Positions 32,621 through 46,900 of a DNA stretch of 64,000 nt are shown here, piece after piece; the first letter of the stretch is position 1, and every line of letters begins with the position of its first letter. A program made the translations under genes and the position numbers. The DNA is taken from contig JANAVB010044018.1 in the NCBI GenBank assembly GCA_029216955.1, positions 710,907-774,906 of the forward strand. The letters are read 5' to 3'. The notes under the pieces were generated by a model. That model did no database searches, was not told the DNA's origin, and saw only the letters and a program-made list of their open reading frames with translations. This stretch comes from Iris pallida (taxonomy: Eukaryota; Streptophyta; Magnoliopsida; Asparagales; Iridaceae).

Positions 32621-32872
32621 AGGTTTAGTAACAACTGTACTTGGATTTCTCTCTTCTAGAGCTAGATTACCATTGCAAGAGAGTCACGAGAGCGTAGCTG
32701 GCCAGTTACAGAACATACATACTTCCTTTTCAATCTTGCTTTTTCTGATGGAAAAGGAAGCATGTATGTTACTGTAACTGGCCAATCACGATCTGGTGAC
32801 TCTCTTGCAATGGTATTCTAGCTCGAGAAGAGAGAAATCCAAGTACAGTTGTTACTAAACCTTCCACGATAC
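32611..32872. repeat. Small foldback (arms ~121 bp, loop 19 nt)
   Basis: GTATCGTGGAAGGTTTAGTA at the left end matches the complement of the right end (ACTAAACCTTCCACGATAC), and pairing continues through CTTGGATTTCTCTCTT, TTGCAAGAGAGTCAC, CTGGCCAGTTACAG and CTTCCTTTTC. There are a few bulges and mismatches. The shape resembles a MITE or a young MIRNA-like hairpin. I match it to no known microRNA. Confidence 0.8.
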
Positions 32873-32939
32873 TTGTGCTATGATCGGATTATAACGATGG
32901 ATATTAGGTTACTCTTCAGGATAATTGATGTCTATTTTA

Positions 32940-33110
32940 TATTAATTTGGTTTGGTCTATATGATTCTTGGATAATTGGTGTGCATTAAATTCGTATGTG
33001 CATATTTGGTCTATGTGATTCTTGGATAATTGGTGTGCATTATATATTTGGTCTATGTGATTGTTGGATAATTGGTGTGCATTATATATTGGTTTGGTTT
33101 ATGCATATTT
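32940..33110 (+). repeat. Short tandem repeat with a TTGGATAATTGGTGTGCATT core
   Basis: Three near-identical units (TTGGTCTATGTGATTCTTGG, ATAATTGGTGTGCATTA) plus a partial unit, with a period of about 43-58 bp. It lies just inside the right subterminal zone of the CACTA. Confidence 0.8.
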
Positions 33111-33164
33111 TTATGCATATTTTTGCGAACAGAAAAAGTGTTGCAATTTTTTTTCAAAAAATCT

Positions 33165-33895
33165 CATTTAGCGATGGACTGGTGACCGGTTAGCGACGAA
33201 TATTTCCAGTTTTCGACTACTGTTCGACGGCAAATCTGTTGCTAACTGGAGATTTGAAAATGTTTCCAGGTAGCGACCGGTGGTCGACGGAATATCCGTC
33301 GGCAACGTTCTGGAGGTATATAGTTCGATGGAATAGCGACGACCTTTCCGTCGCCATGGTTCTGGAAATACCAAGCATTTCTAGAACATGGTCGACGGAT
33401 AATCCGTCGGTATTCCGTCGCTAACCCGTCCTTTGATAGCGACAGTGATCGATGGACTAGCGACGACTCATCCATCGCCATTGTTCTGGAAATGCCAAGC
33501 ATTTCCAGAACCTGGTCGACGGATAATCCATCAATTTGTCATCGCTAATCCGTCCTTTGTTATCGACGACTATCGACGGAATAGCGACGGAACGATACAC
33601 TCTGATACGCTATTACGACGGTTTACCGATGGACCATTACGTCGCTATTGTCTACACAGTTCATTATTTAATACTTGAAGTGGACGAACGTCCGTCGGAA
33701 AGTAGTCGACAATGCTTCGTATTGTGAAGTCGAAATGTCGTCGCTATTCCGTCGCTTTGCAACTACCTAGCGACGGACCTTTATTAGTGACGAGCTGATT
33801 GCCGACTATTTTTTTGGCCAAGACCCGTCAGTGATCGATCGCTAATAGAAATTCCCGTCGGACGGGCGACAGATCTGGCCGTCGCTAAATCGACA
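33165..33895. repeat. Right subterminal repeat zone of the CACTA element
   Basis: Dense TAGCGACGG, CCGTCGCTA and related ATCGACGG/CCGTCGGTA motifs in both orientations. A small foldback (33355-33410, CCAAGCATTTC and TCTGGAAAT) recurs at 33480-33530. Confidence 0.85.
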
Positions 33896-33911
33896 AATTT
33901 TGGTAGTGAAT

Positions 33912-34320
33912 CAAATAAAATTGACTAGAACTGAAATATAGAAATCGACAAGTAAATGAAAGAACTATCAGAGAATGTACTCGTTTGTTACCCTGAGTGA
34001 CTGATGAATACAGATGTCCGAACTGGAGTCACAATATCCTATTTAGAGCAACCACAGGTTACAAAGTGTCTAATATGAAATAAGAGAAATTACAATGCAT
34101 TCTAAATAATTCTAGGTCATTTTGGGTCAATGTCAACTCTTGGTCAACCATTCTAGTCAAACTAGGTCAAAGTCAACCCTGGTCAACTTTGGTAAACCAT
34201 TCTGGTCAAACTCGGTCAACCCTAAGTCAACTAGTCTATTATTCTAAGTTTAGGTCAAACTTGAGTTATTTTATCATGATTATATCGAGTTCATGTCAAA
34301 ATGGCTTAAGGATATAATAA
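33912..34320 (-). mobile_element. Element D, 5' LTR, right part (minus strand)
   Basis: Continues D across the CACTA insertion. AGAGAATGTACTCG (33973) is the complement of the conserved CGAGTACATTCTCT, and 34105-34260 is the complement of a TTGACC array (many GGTCAA and AGTCAA). GGGGTACCCC at 34321 echoes the C LTR. The conserved GGCGAG beside the first motif is AACGAG here, a pair of G-to-A changes. Confidence 0.7.
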
Positions 34321-34429
34321 GGGGTACCCCGTGCCCAATAAAGGTGAATCTAGGGCAATGGATGCTAGGGCCATACTGCACCGGGCAAGGGGGTAAGATA
34401 CGCTAGTGCTAAGAAGTCTCTGGACAGGG

Positions 34430-34620
34430 GAGTACGCCAAAGGAGTATGCCAAGGGGAGTACGCCAAAGAAGTATGCATAAAGGAAGTATGCGTAAAAGA
34501 ATACGCATAAAAGTGTACGTGTGAAAGAATACGCGTAAAGGAGTATGCGCGAAGGAATACACGTAAAAGAGTACGCGTGTAAAAAGAGTATGCGTAAAAG
34601 AAGTACAGTTACGCGTAAAA
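34430..34620. repeat. ~16-bp minisatellite (AAGGAGTATGCGTAAA-like)
   Basis: About twelve imperfect units built from (A/G)AGTA(C/T)GC(G/C)(T/C)AAA, running GAGTACGCCAAAG, GAAGTATGCGTAAAAG, GAATACGCGTAAAGG and similar. It forms the junction between D and fragment B. Reading frames over it are repeat artefacts. Confidence 0.85.
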
Positions 34621-34624
34621 TTTA

Positions 34625-37282
<2,658 letters not shown>

Positions 37283-38237
37283 TGTAACACCCAGTTTTCT
37301 GAAATTGGAGTATTTTTGAAAATTTATTATTTTTATTATTTATTAGTGGTATTTTAGACATAATATGATTTTTGGGTGATTTTAGTTAAGTTAAACCATT
37401 TTCTAAGTCATGACTTATGACTTTGTGACTTTACTAGTATAACCCTAGTGTAAACCCTAGAGATTTCATAACCTAGAGACTAACCATGATCATGTGAGCC
37501 TAGCCATAGGTTTAGAACTTCAAATTAGGACTTTTTAGCCTAAAGGGTATTTTGGTAATTTTCTAGGAATTATTTGGAATTATTTGTATTTATGTGTTTT
37601 TATTATTGTCTAATTATTGTTAAGTGTCATGAGAGCCCTAACCAAGTTTAGCCTAACCTAGAGATTAGTTACTAACCTAGAATGATAAGGGGATAGATAT
37701 TAGTCATGGGTTAAAGTAGGAAAAATATCTTGATATTCACTTTATTGGATATTTTCCACTAAACACTCAAAATATCACCCCTTGCCATGAAAGTCCTTGC
37801 CTTAACCTAGAAGGAAAGCCAAGGAACACCCCCCCTTGCCATGGCCGGCCATGGGGTACCCCCTAGCCCTACACCATCCTATATTAACCCATTGTATTCA
37901 TTCATGTTCATTTTACATGAATTTAATCCTACAAAATCCCATTTTCTTCAAACACCCATAACTTGATCAATTTTGATCCAAATCACCTCTAGTTTCTTGC
38001 ATTAGACTCCCCTACACTAGAGGGTACTAGTTAGGGCCTGCTATTGAGGATTTGAGGGGCTTTGGGCATCACCAAGTGGAAGGACACCCCCCCTCTTTCA
38101 TTGATTTCCATTGGAAATGCACAAATAGGTAAATGCCCATAAACCTTGTTAATATTGTGTTTTCTCTTCATATTTGCATGCATCTAGGTACTAGGGAACT
38201 GTGGGTCAAGTTTGGTGAAAAATAGGATTGGTTTGGT

Positions 38238-39090
38238 GTCCGTATCGGACACGTATCCTAGACTAGGAAACCTTGTTTGATGAAATGCCACAAAGGATCT
38301 GTTTTTTTTAGAATGTAAAACAAATTATATTTTCTGGTAGCCCTAGACTTCTAGGTCACAACCCTAACTTACTGAACACATTTCCGAGTCGTGTCCGTGT
38401 CCAAAACGGACACGAACTCACTGCACGAGACTCGCGTGCATGCCCTGCTACCCCACCCTTCGTGCTCACTGCACAGGCACCAAGGACACATGAAAATTGG
38501 TGGACACGAGGGGGCAATGTCTGCGAACATGCCCCCAAAATCTCACAACTTCTCGTGTCGTGTCGAGTGAGAAATCTCACTCGCACTGGACACGCACTGC
38601 AGTGCACGCGCACTGTTCAGTCGAAAATTCGACTTAGACACGCGACTCGTGTCGCATGGACACGAGTCGAGGACACCTCGTGGTGACACGAGTGTGTAGC
38701 CCAACACATGGGCTACACGTGGGCATGACCACGAGGCCCCACGTGGCTCGTGTCGTGTCCACGAGGCGCGTGAACACGTGCACGATGCGGTGCCAAACAC
38801 GCGTATCAGTCGTGTTTTTGGTGACTGATACGGACTTCCCATTTGGACACGGCGACACGTGGGTGCGTGTCAGGATCTTAGGTGTATAGCCTGACCCTAG
38901 GCGAACTAAGGGACACGAGCACGACACTTCACGTGTCCTGTGTCGTGAGCACGAGACACGTGAACACGTGCACGATGCTGTGACACTGCACAGTGTCTGT
39001 GCTTACCCGATTGCGTTTGTTGACCTCTGGACACGCCGTGTCGTGTCGTGGTGAACCCCCATTGACACACACGACACGTACACCCTTGGG
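38238..39090. promoter_or_regulatory. GACACG/ACGTG-rich zone in LTR1
   Basis: Dozens of GGACACG, CGTGTC and CACGTG cores on both strands, including GTGTCCGTATCGGACACG and GAACACGTGCACGATG. CACGTG is the G-box and ACGTG the ABRE core. Equivalent zones are 44912-45765 and 51580-52440. GC content is far above that of the flanks. Confidence 0.55.
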
Positions 39091-40009
39091 GCATCACTTA
39101 CCAACCACTAGATTGGAACCTTAGTGGGGTTTTGGACACAAAATCGAGTTTACCTATTTACTTATACACAGTCCCCATTTTCCTGATTTTGTTTGTATTT
39201 CCAGTTTTCTAAAAGTGAGTTTCAAATCTATTTTTGATATGATTAGTACATGTAATTGTATATTTTTAGTATATATATAGGTAGTATATATGTATGTGTG
39301 TGTGTGGGTGAGTTTTTAGGTTGTATACATGTATATACATGTGTATATACATGTATGTATATTGTAGGTGTGTGTATGTATGTGTGTGTGTAACTGTGTA
39401 GTGGTTGGGGAATGATTCCTGTTCCAGGAATTCTGGAACACCCCATTCCCCCATTTCCTGTGTGTGTCTCTCCCTCTCTTTCACTGTCCTCTTTCTAATT
39501 CACTCTCTCTCTCTCTTTCACTGTTCTCTATTTCTCTGTCTCTCTCACATCTCTCTCTAATTCCCTCTGTATATATATATATATATATATGTTATATATA
39601 TATATATATATGTTATATTGTATATAGTTAAATATATTGGTATATATAGTTAAGGGTATATATGGGTTATATATATTTATATATATATGGAATGTATATA
39701 TATGTATATATTATAGCTATCTATATATGTATATATATTAGGTATATATGTGGGTACTATATATATATATTGGGTATTATATATATATATATTTATTGTA
39801 TTAGTTTATATTTGTGTCATTATGTATATATTGTGTCTATACATAGATACTTAGGGAGTATGGGAATTACATAGGCTATAGGCCTATGTGGTTCTTGTAT
39901 GTGTATATATGTATATTATAGAGATGAAAACCTATAACCATTAGCCTATGGAAACCTAAGTCATTAGCCTATGGCCTATGTCCAATGAGTTAGGATAGAC
40001 TATTAGGCC

Positions 40010-40450
40010 TACTAGACCTAGGTTGACCAAATATTGACCATTGTTGACCAAAGTCAACTATAGGTCAAACCTTGACCTAATTGACCTAGAATTGACTAAG
40101 ACTAACCAAAAATGACTAGTTTAACTAGTCTGACCATGTTTGACCTAATTACCTTATTGACTAGTCTTTGTTTGACCTAATTACCTTGCTGACTAGTCTT
40201 TGTTTGACCAATACCTTAGTTGGTCTAAGTTTGACTTAGACTTGACCCAGATTGATCATGTTGACTAGTTTGATTTAAATATTGACCAAGAGTTGACTTT
40301 AACCTAGATTTGACTAATCTTGACTTATTTGACCTTGTTTGACCTTATTTGACTTAGTTTGATTTCTTGTGACCTAGTATGACTTCCTGTGACCTACTTT
40401 GACTATTGAGTTGACCAAGAGTTGACTTTTGACCAGATTGACCTAGAATC
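40010..40450 (+). promoter_or_regulatory. TTGAC(C/T) (W-box-like) array in LTR1
   Basis: By eye, about 25 plus-strand TTGAC cores, nearly all followed by C or T, plus two on the other strand, within 440 bp. TTGAC(C/T) is the WRKY-factor W-box core. Equivalent arrays occur at 46670-47100 and 53635-54060, and in fragments A (30660-30800) and B (55360-55490) and, inverted, in D (34105-34260). A regulatory role is inference; it may be a degenerate simple repeat. Confidence 0.55.
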
Positions 40451-41724
40451 ATGTAGTATGCATTGTATACTTTATTTTTATCATTGTGGATACATTGTGA
40501 CTTGTATTTCTCTGATTAGGAGCCATACACCTCTCCTCAGACAATATATCCTCTTCAGACATTCAGTTATCAGGCGAGTACATTCTCTGACCATTTCATA
40601 CTTGCCAGGATTTATATTCTTGCTCTAGATTACTTTACTTGATGCTGACACGATTGTTATCACGGATTGGTACTATATGGATCTTTTCATGAGATGTTAT
40701 CCCCCTCGGGAGCATCAGATACTTTTGTCACGTGTGTTTCACTTACATCATGTATCTCATGCTTCTATTTTCATGTATCAGTAGTGACTCATGTACTCTC
40801 ATGATTACCGAGCCTTCATGAATCTTCATGAATCACTCACGTATTACCCAATTATGGGCTTATCACGAATCTTAACGTAACATGAATGGATCCTTGTGTA
40901 TTGATTGGGGAAACGGGGGAGTAGAAGTGGACATGTGAATAATTTCAAAGTAGTGTAATCATGTGCAAACTCTGTAGTATAATCATGTATAAATTCTAGC
41001 CATTCACATGCCTATCTTGTGCTCTACATCACTAGCCACTTATAGTTCTCTATATACAATAGATATTTCCTTTACAGCAATCTCTTTTGCTACATGTATC
41101 TTCCTTCAGCAGTTCCTGTATTTTACTCTATTGTATGCTTTATATTTCCTATCATACTATGCATTGCGTGAGATGTATTGGGCTCGTTCCTGTCCTGACT
41201 TGACCTGTTGAAAATATTACAGAGGATGAGGATGAGGCCCTGGTGTCTACCTATTATGGAGCAGGACTAGATGATACTTATGTTGTGGACCCTCAGCAGG
41301 ATCCACCTGCATCTGAGGATGCTACCCCAGTAGTCTAGGCTAATTTAGCTAGACAGTTATTTCTGTATTACTAATTTGTCTCACATTTTGAGTTGTATTT
41401 CGAGACGTTGAGATGTATAGACTCCTAGACTTATTCTGTATATTGGGTTGACATTCTGATGTTATGTATCCTAGACACTTAGACTTATTTCATCTATTCT
41501 ACTGTTCTCTTTGAGTTACTGTCTATCTTTCTATCTTTCATTCTTCTACCTAGATGTGATTGAGATTGTTTTCTGTTTGTCACCTCCATTGGAGAGTATA
41601 AACTGTACAGGTATATTTTATATTGTTAGATGATTGACCTAGGACAGCGTTTTACCACCGATACTGCGGCGTAGGCTGGACGTACCCACTTCTCGTGCCC
41701 CTATACAGGGTGCGGGTCGTGACA

Positions 41725-43962
41725 CGTTTTTAGTGGTGGCCCATGCAGGTTTCGAGTTTATGTAGTGGTATTCGAACTAGAGTATCACTACAGCCTGCGA
41801 TAGGATTTGAGGAATAGGCTTAGTGAGAGAGGATACTCAATCATTGTTAGGATACCTTGAGAGATTCCTGGGATGACCCTTGAGAATCTCATTTGAAATT
41901 ACGATTTAAACTCCTTTTCCCTTGATTGAATTTGATTTTGGAGGATTCACTGTAGAACTTTGAATCCTGGTGTTAGTTGATGTTTTTGAAATTTTTGTAG
42001 TTGTTGATTTTAATTTCTTTGTGTTAGATTAATATCTTTTATTTTAGGGTACTCAATCACATTTATGAGAAAACTCTCATCTATTTTTTGCCATCTAATC
42101 CTCTTGCTAATTGCTTTCCATTGAAATGAACTGTCCCCTCTATTTTTGCACCTTGCTCAACTCTTTCTACCAAACTATGTGACTGTATCCCAAACCTGAC
42201 TTACTCGACATTTCTTCAAATCAAGACTTATTGAGACCTTCTAACCTTGACCCTTGATTGATCGAACCCTAACTATATTCATCTAGTAGCCTATCTATCC
42301 CTAGGGCCGTGTTCCTAAATTATTTACTGGATTCCTAATTAATTTTATTCCATGGGTTAATTTGATCTTCTTCAATTTTTGTATCAATTATCACGTCTTG
42401 AACTCCCACTTTCTATTCTAGATCATTGGACGTCCTTTACCGTGACTTAGATATTCAGAGTATAACACTAGCTGTTACCTCCCAACAAACTTCCCATGTA
42501 AGACCAAGACTAGCCTACCTTCATGTAGGTATTCTATGTCCCACTAAAACCCGTCTCCTTGTACTCTATTTTCTTGACATGATTTTCTGGTCAAATGGCT
42601 AAACTATAACCTCTACCATGATACTAAATTAATTCTTATTTCAATTAGAGATCCACTTTGGCTCAATTCTTTCGACCTGGCATGTGATGGTGTTCTGCTT
42701 GAACCCTCAAATACTTAACCTCGTACCTTATCTTGAATGCTTGACCCGATTGGTTAAGGATCTTGGACTATGTATCTTCTTTTATCATTTCCACCCTTAC
42801 TTATATCTTATGCTACAAATTTATCCTTAGTTTTACAAGCTTATCCTTTTGAGCTTGATCATGATATATTTTATTGGGTACGCACCCACTAACATATTAT
42901 CTAATCAGAACCGGCGTATGATGGTCTGATCAACCTATTGCATTTTGGTTCGCTTTTTCATATATTAATCTACGTGGATGGAGACATAATTAAACTTGCC
43001 CTAGAATCTTATCCGCAACAGCCTTGACAATTCTCCTTGGAATTATTTCATCACCTATGAACCTCGTATTCATATCCAGTTGGATTAAATTTAATCATGA
43101 CCTGGATCTTCATCATTGGATGCTCGTGCTCATACTCGATTTCATTGATTTCCCACCTTGCCCAAATCTTAATTTATCCTGAAATTGATCAACTTAGATC
43201 GTGTCAAGACTAAAATCTATTTGTGATTGTTTGTACCTAAATTTTCAATTTTATTTTTATGGAATGGTAACTTTAATGATTTCTCACTTGTTAATGACCC
43301 ATTTTTATATAGGATGGTAGACGACCCTATAGCCATGATGATTGTTGTTCCCTTACCTTCCCAATTAGGACACCTTAGATTGCTTGTACGTTTTGATACC
43401 ATAGGACGGTATTGATCTAGAATGACTAGTGCACCTAGATGAGACCACAGACTGTTCCATTTAACCTGTCCCCCTGGTACCACTATTGCATCACAATTTC
43501 TGGCTTAATTCAGGCCAAAGACCTTTTCCACTCTAAATTATGATCATCATAGGCACATTACCATGACTTTTAAATTTGGAGCAGAAGACTAGTTGTTTTC
43601 TCAAAACTAATTTCATATACAGAACCTAGACATGACACTCTATACCCATGACCTTAGTGTCCCACTCAGGCATACCATTGTGTGCTTCATTTGCTTAGTA
43701 CGATTTTCCTGACCCGAGACTCCATCCTGATTTACCACATGGAGTTACTTTTGATTTCGATTTGGATTAAGGACACCTTATGACCTAAAACTGCCAACCA
43801 ATTTTTGGACGTAACCCAGTATAGGTCTACTACCCATATTTTGCTTGTTGACCTTGTATGTTGCCTAGGTAGTGGCTTCGACCCAGATTGTTGGAGGTTT
43901 GACCTAGGAGGAGTACGACCATCTAAATTTCGAGGACGAAATTATTTTAAGGTGGGTAGACT
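41725..43962 (+). mobile_element. Element C, interior 1 (2.24 kb, noncoding)
   Basis: Begins with the PBS and ends with AAATTTCGAGGACGAAATTA and TTTTAAGGTGGGTAGACT before LTR2. That last block is the PPT region shared with plant chromovirus (Tekay/Del-type) elements, as I know them. No gag or pol motif occurs in any frame. Interior 2 is almost identical. Confidence 0.85.
41734..41750 (+). other. PBS of interior 1, tRNA-Ile(AAU)
   Basis: TGGTGGCCCATGCAGGT starts 9 nt after LTR1 and is an exact complement of the 3' end of plant tRNA-Ile(AAU). The match continues loosely into TTTCGAG. Confidence 0.75.
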
Positions 43963-46900
43963 TGTAACACCCAGTTTTTTGAAATTGGGGTATTTTTGAA
44001 AATTTATTATTTTTATTATTTATTAGTGGTATTTTAGTCATAATATAATTTTTGGGTGATTTTAGTTAAACCATTTTCTAAGTCATGACTTATGACTTTG
44101 TGACTTTACTAGTATAACCCTAGTGTAAACCCTAGAGATTTCATAACCTAGAGACTAACCATGATCATGTGAGCCTAACCATAGGTTTAGAACTTCAAAT
44201 TAGGACTTTTTAGCCTAAAGGGTATTTTGGTAATTTTCTAGGAATTATTTGGAATTATTTGTATTTATGTGTTTTTATTATTGTCTAATTATTGTTAAGT
44301 GTCATGAGAGCCCTAACCAATTTTAGCCTAACCTAGAGATTAGTTACTAACCTAGAATGATAAGGGGATAGATATTAGTCATGGGTTAAAGTAGGAAAAA
44401 TATCTTGATATTCACTTTATTGGATATTTTCCACTAAACACTCAAAATATCACCCCTTGCCATGAAAGTCCTTGCCTTAACCTAGAAGGAAAGCCAAGGA
44501 ACACCCCCCCTTGCCATGGCCTTCCATGGGGTACCCCCTAGCCCTACACCATCCTATATTAACCCATTGTATTCATTCATGTTCATTTTACATGAATTTA
44601 ATCCTACAAAATCCCATTTTCTTCAAACACCCATAACTTGATCAATTTTGATCCAAATCACCTCTAGTTTCTTGCATTGGACTCCCTACACTAGAGGGTA
44701 CTAGTTAGGGCCTGCTATTGAGGATTTGAGGGGGTTTGGGCATCACCAAGTGGAAGGACACCCCCTCTCCTTCATTGATTTCCATTGGAAATACACAAAT
44801 AGGTATATGCCCATAAACCTTGTTAATATTGTGTTTTCTCTTCATATTTGCATGCATCTAGGTACTTGGGAACTGTGGGTCAAGTTTGGTGAAAAATAGG
44901 ATTGGTTTGGTGTCCGTATCGGACACGTATCCTAGACTAGGAAACCTTGTTTGATGAAATGCCACAAAGGATCTATTTTTATTAGAATGTAAAACAAATT
45001 ATATTTTCTGGTAGCCCTAGACTTCTAGGTCACAACCCTAACTTACTGAACACATTTTCGAGTCGTGTCCGTGTCCAAAACGGACACGAACTCACTGCAC
45101 GAGACTCGCGTGCATGCCCTGCTACCCCACCCTTCGTGCTCACTGCACAGGCACCTAGGACACGTGAAAATTGGTGGACACGAGGGGGCAATGTCTGCGA
45201 ACATGCCCCCAAAATCTCACAACTTCTCGTGTCGTGTCGAGTGAGAAATCTCACTCGCACTGGACACGCACTGCAGTGCACGCGCATAGTTCAGTCGAAA
45301 ATTCGACTTAGACACGCGACTCGTGTCGCATGGACACGAGTCGAGGACACCTCGTGGTGACACGAGTGTGTAGCCCAACACGTGGGCTACACGTGGGCAT
45401 GACCACGAGGCCCCACGTGGCTCGTGTTGTGTCCACGAGGCGCGTGAACACGTGCACGACGCGGTGCCAAACACGCGTATCAGTCGTGTTTTTGGTGACT
45501 GATACGGGCTTCCCATTTGGACACGGCGACACGTGGGTGCGTGTCAGGGTCCTAGGTGTGTAGCCTGACCCTAGACGAACCAAGGGACACGAGCACGACA
45601 CTTCACGTGTCCTGTGTCGTGAGCACGAGATACGTGAACACGTGCACGATGCTGTGACACTGCACAGTGTCTGTGCTTACCCGATTGCGTTTGTTGACCT
45701 CTGGACACGCCGTGTCGTGTCGTGGTGAACCCCCATTGACACACACGACACGTACACCCTTGGGGCATCCCTTACCAACCACTAGATTGGAACCTTAGTA
45801 GGGTTTTGGACACGAAATCGAGTTTACCTATTTACTTATACACAGTCCCCATTTTCCTGATTTTGTTTGTATTTCCAGTTTTCTAAAAGTGAGTTTCAAA
45901 TCTATTTTTGATATGATTAGTACATGTAATTGTATATTTTTAGTATATATATAGGTAGTATATATGTATGTGTGTGTGTGGGTGAGTTTTTAGGTTGTAT
46001 AACATGTATGTGTATTGTAGGTGTGTGTATGTATGTGTGTGTGTAACTGTGTAGTGGTTGGGGAATGATTCCTGTTCTAGGAATTCTGGAACACCCCATT
46101 CCCCCATTTCCTGTGTGTGTCTCTCCCTCTCTTTCACTGTCCTCTTTCTAATTTACTCTCTCTCTCTCTTTTACTGTTCTCTATTTCTCTCTCTCTCACA
46201 TCTCTCTCTAATTCCCTCTGTATATATATATATATATATGTTATATATATATATATGTATATATGTTATATTGTATATAGTTATATATATTGGTATATAT
46301 AGTTAAGGGTATATATGGGTTATATATATTTATATATATATGGAATGTATATATATGTATATATTATAGCTATCTATATATGTATATATATTAGGTATAT
46401 ATGTTGATACTATATATATATATTGGGTATTATATATATATATTTATTGTATTAGTTTATATTTGTGTCATTATGTATATATTGTGTCTATACATAGATA
46501 CTTAGGGAGTATGGGAATTATATAGGCTATAGGCCTATGTGGTTCTTGTATGTGTATATATATGTATATTATAGAGATGAAAACCTATAACCATTAGCCT
46601 ATGGAAACCTAAGTCATTAGCCTATGGCCTATGTCCAATGAGTTAGGATAGACTATTAGGCCTACTAGACCTAGGTTGACCAAATGTTGACCATTGTTGA
46701 CCAAAGTCAACTATAGGTCAAACCTTGACCTAATTGACCTAGAATTGACTAAGACTAACCAAAAATGACTAGTTTAACTAGTCTGACCATGTTTGACCTA
46801 ATTACCTTATTGACTAGTCTTTGTTTGACCTAATTACCTTGCTGACTAGTCTTTGTTTGACCAATACCTTAGTTGGTCTAAGTTTGACTTAGACTTGACC

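Larger units (their letters stand above)
26509..33908. mobile_element. CACTA (EnSpm) DNA transposon, non-autonomous, 7.4 kb
   Basis: The ends are perfect 12-bp inverted repeats CACTACCAAAAT / ATTTTGGTAGTG, flanked by a 3-bp TSD, AAT (26506-26508 and 33909-33911), as the superfamily requires. Subterminal zones (26525-26860 and 33170-33895) are packed with TAGCGACGG and its complement, the array type bound by the element-encoded DNA-binding protein in En/Spm. No transposase or TNPA-like ORF is visible, so mobility would need a helper. The interior is chimeric: a 34-bp minisatellite, an LTR fragment, two large foldbacks and short tandem repeats. It sits in the D LTR and is younger than D. Confidence 0.95.
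37283..41724 (+). repeat. Element C, LTR1 (4.44 kb)
   Basis: Starts TGTAACACCCAG and ends GGGTCGTGACA. In order it holds an AT-rich 5' part with GGCCGGCC (37852) and GGGGTACCCC, a GACACG/ACGTG-rich zone (38238-39085), TG/CT/TA microsatellites (39290-39800), a TTGAC array (40010-40445), CAGGCGAGTACATTCTCTG (40571), TATTACAG (41215) followed by an acidic short frame, and the terminal block with CTACCGCCGA-like sequence. It differs from LTR2 and LTR3 at many shared positions in the 3' half and has an extra stop in the acidic frame (TGA for GGA at about 41201). Confidence 0.93.

Noticed and set aside
34430..34620. CRISPR-like appearance of short repeats with spacers
   Set aside because: Units are contiguous 16-bp minisatellite repeats without unique spacers, in a plant-type genome.
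43217..43483. 88-codon minus-strand frame, also in interior 2 (49858-50145)
   Set aside because: The two copies diverge by frameshifts near the C-terminus and no family is recognised; shared only because the interiors are duplicates.
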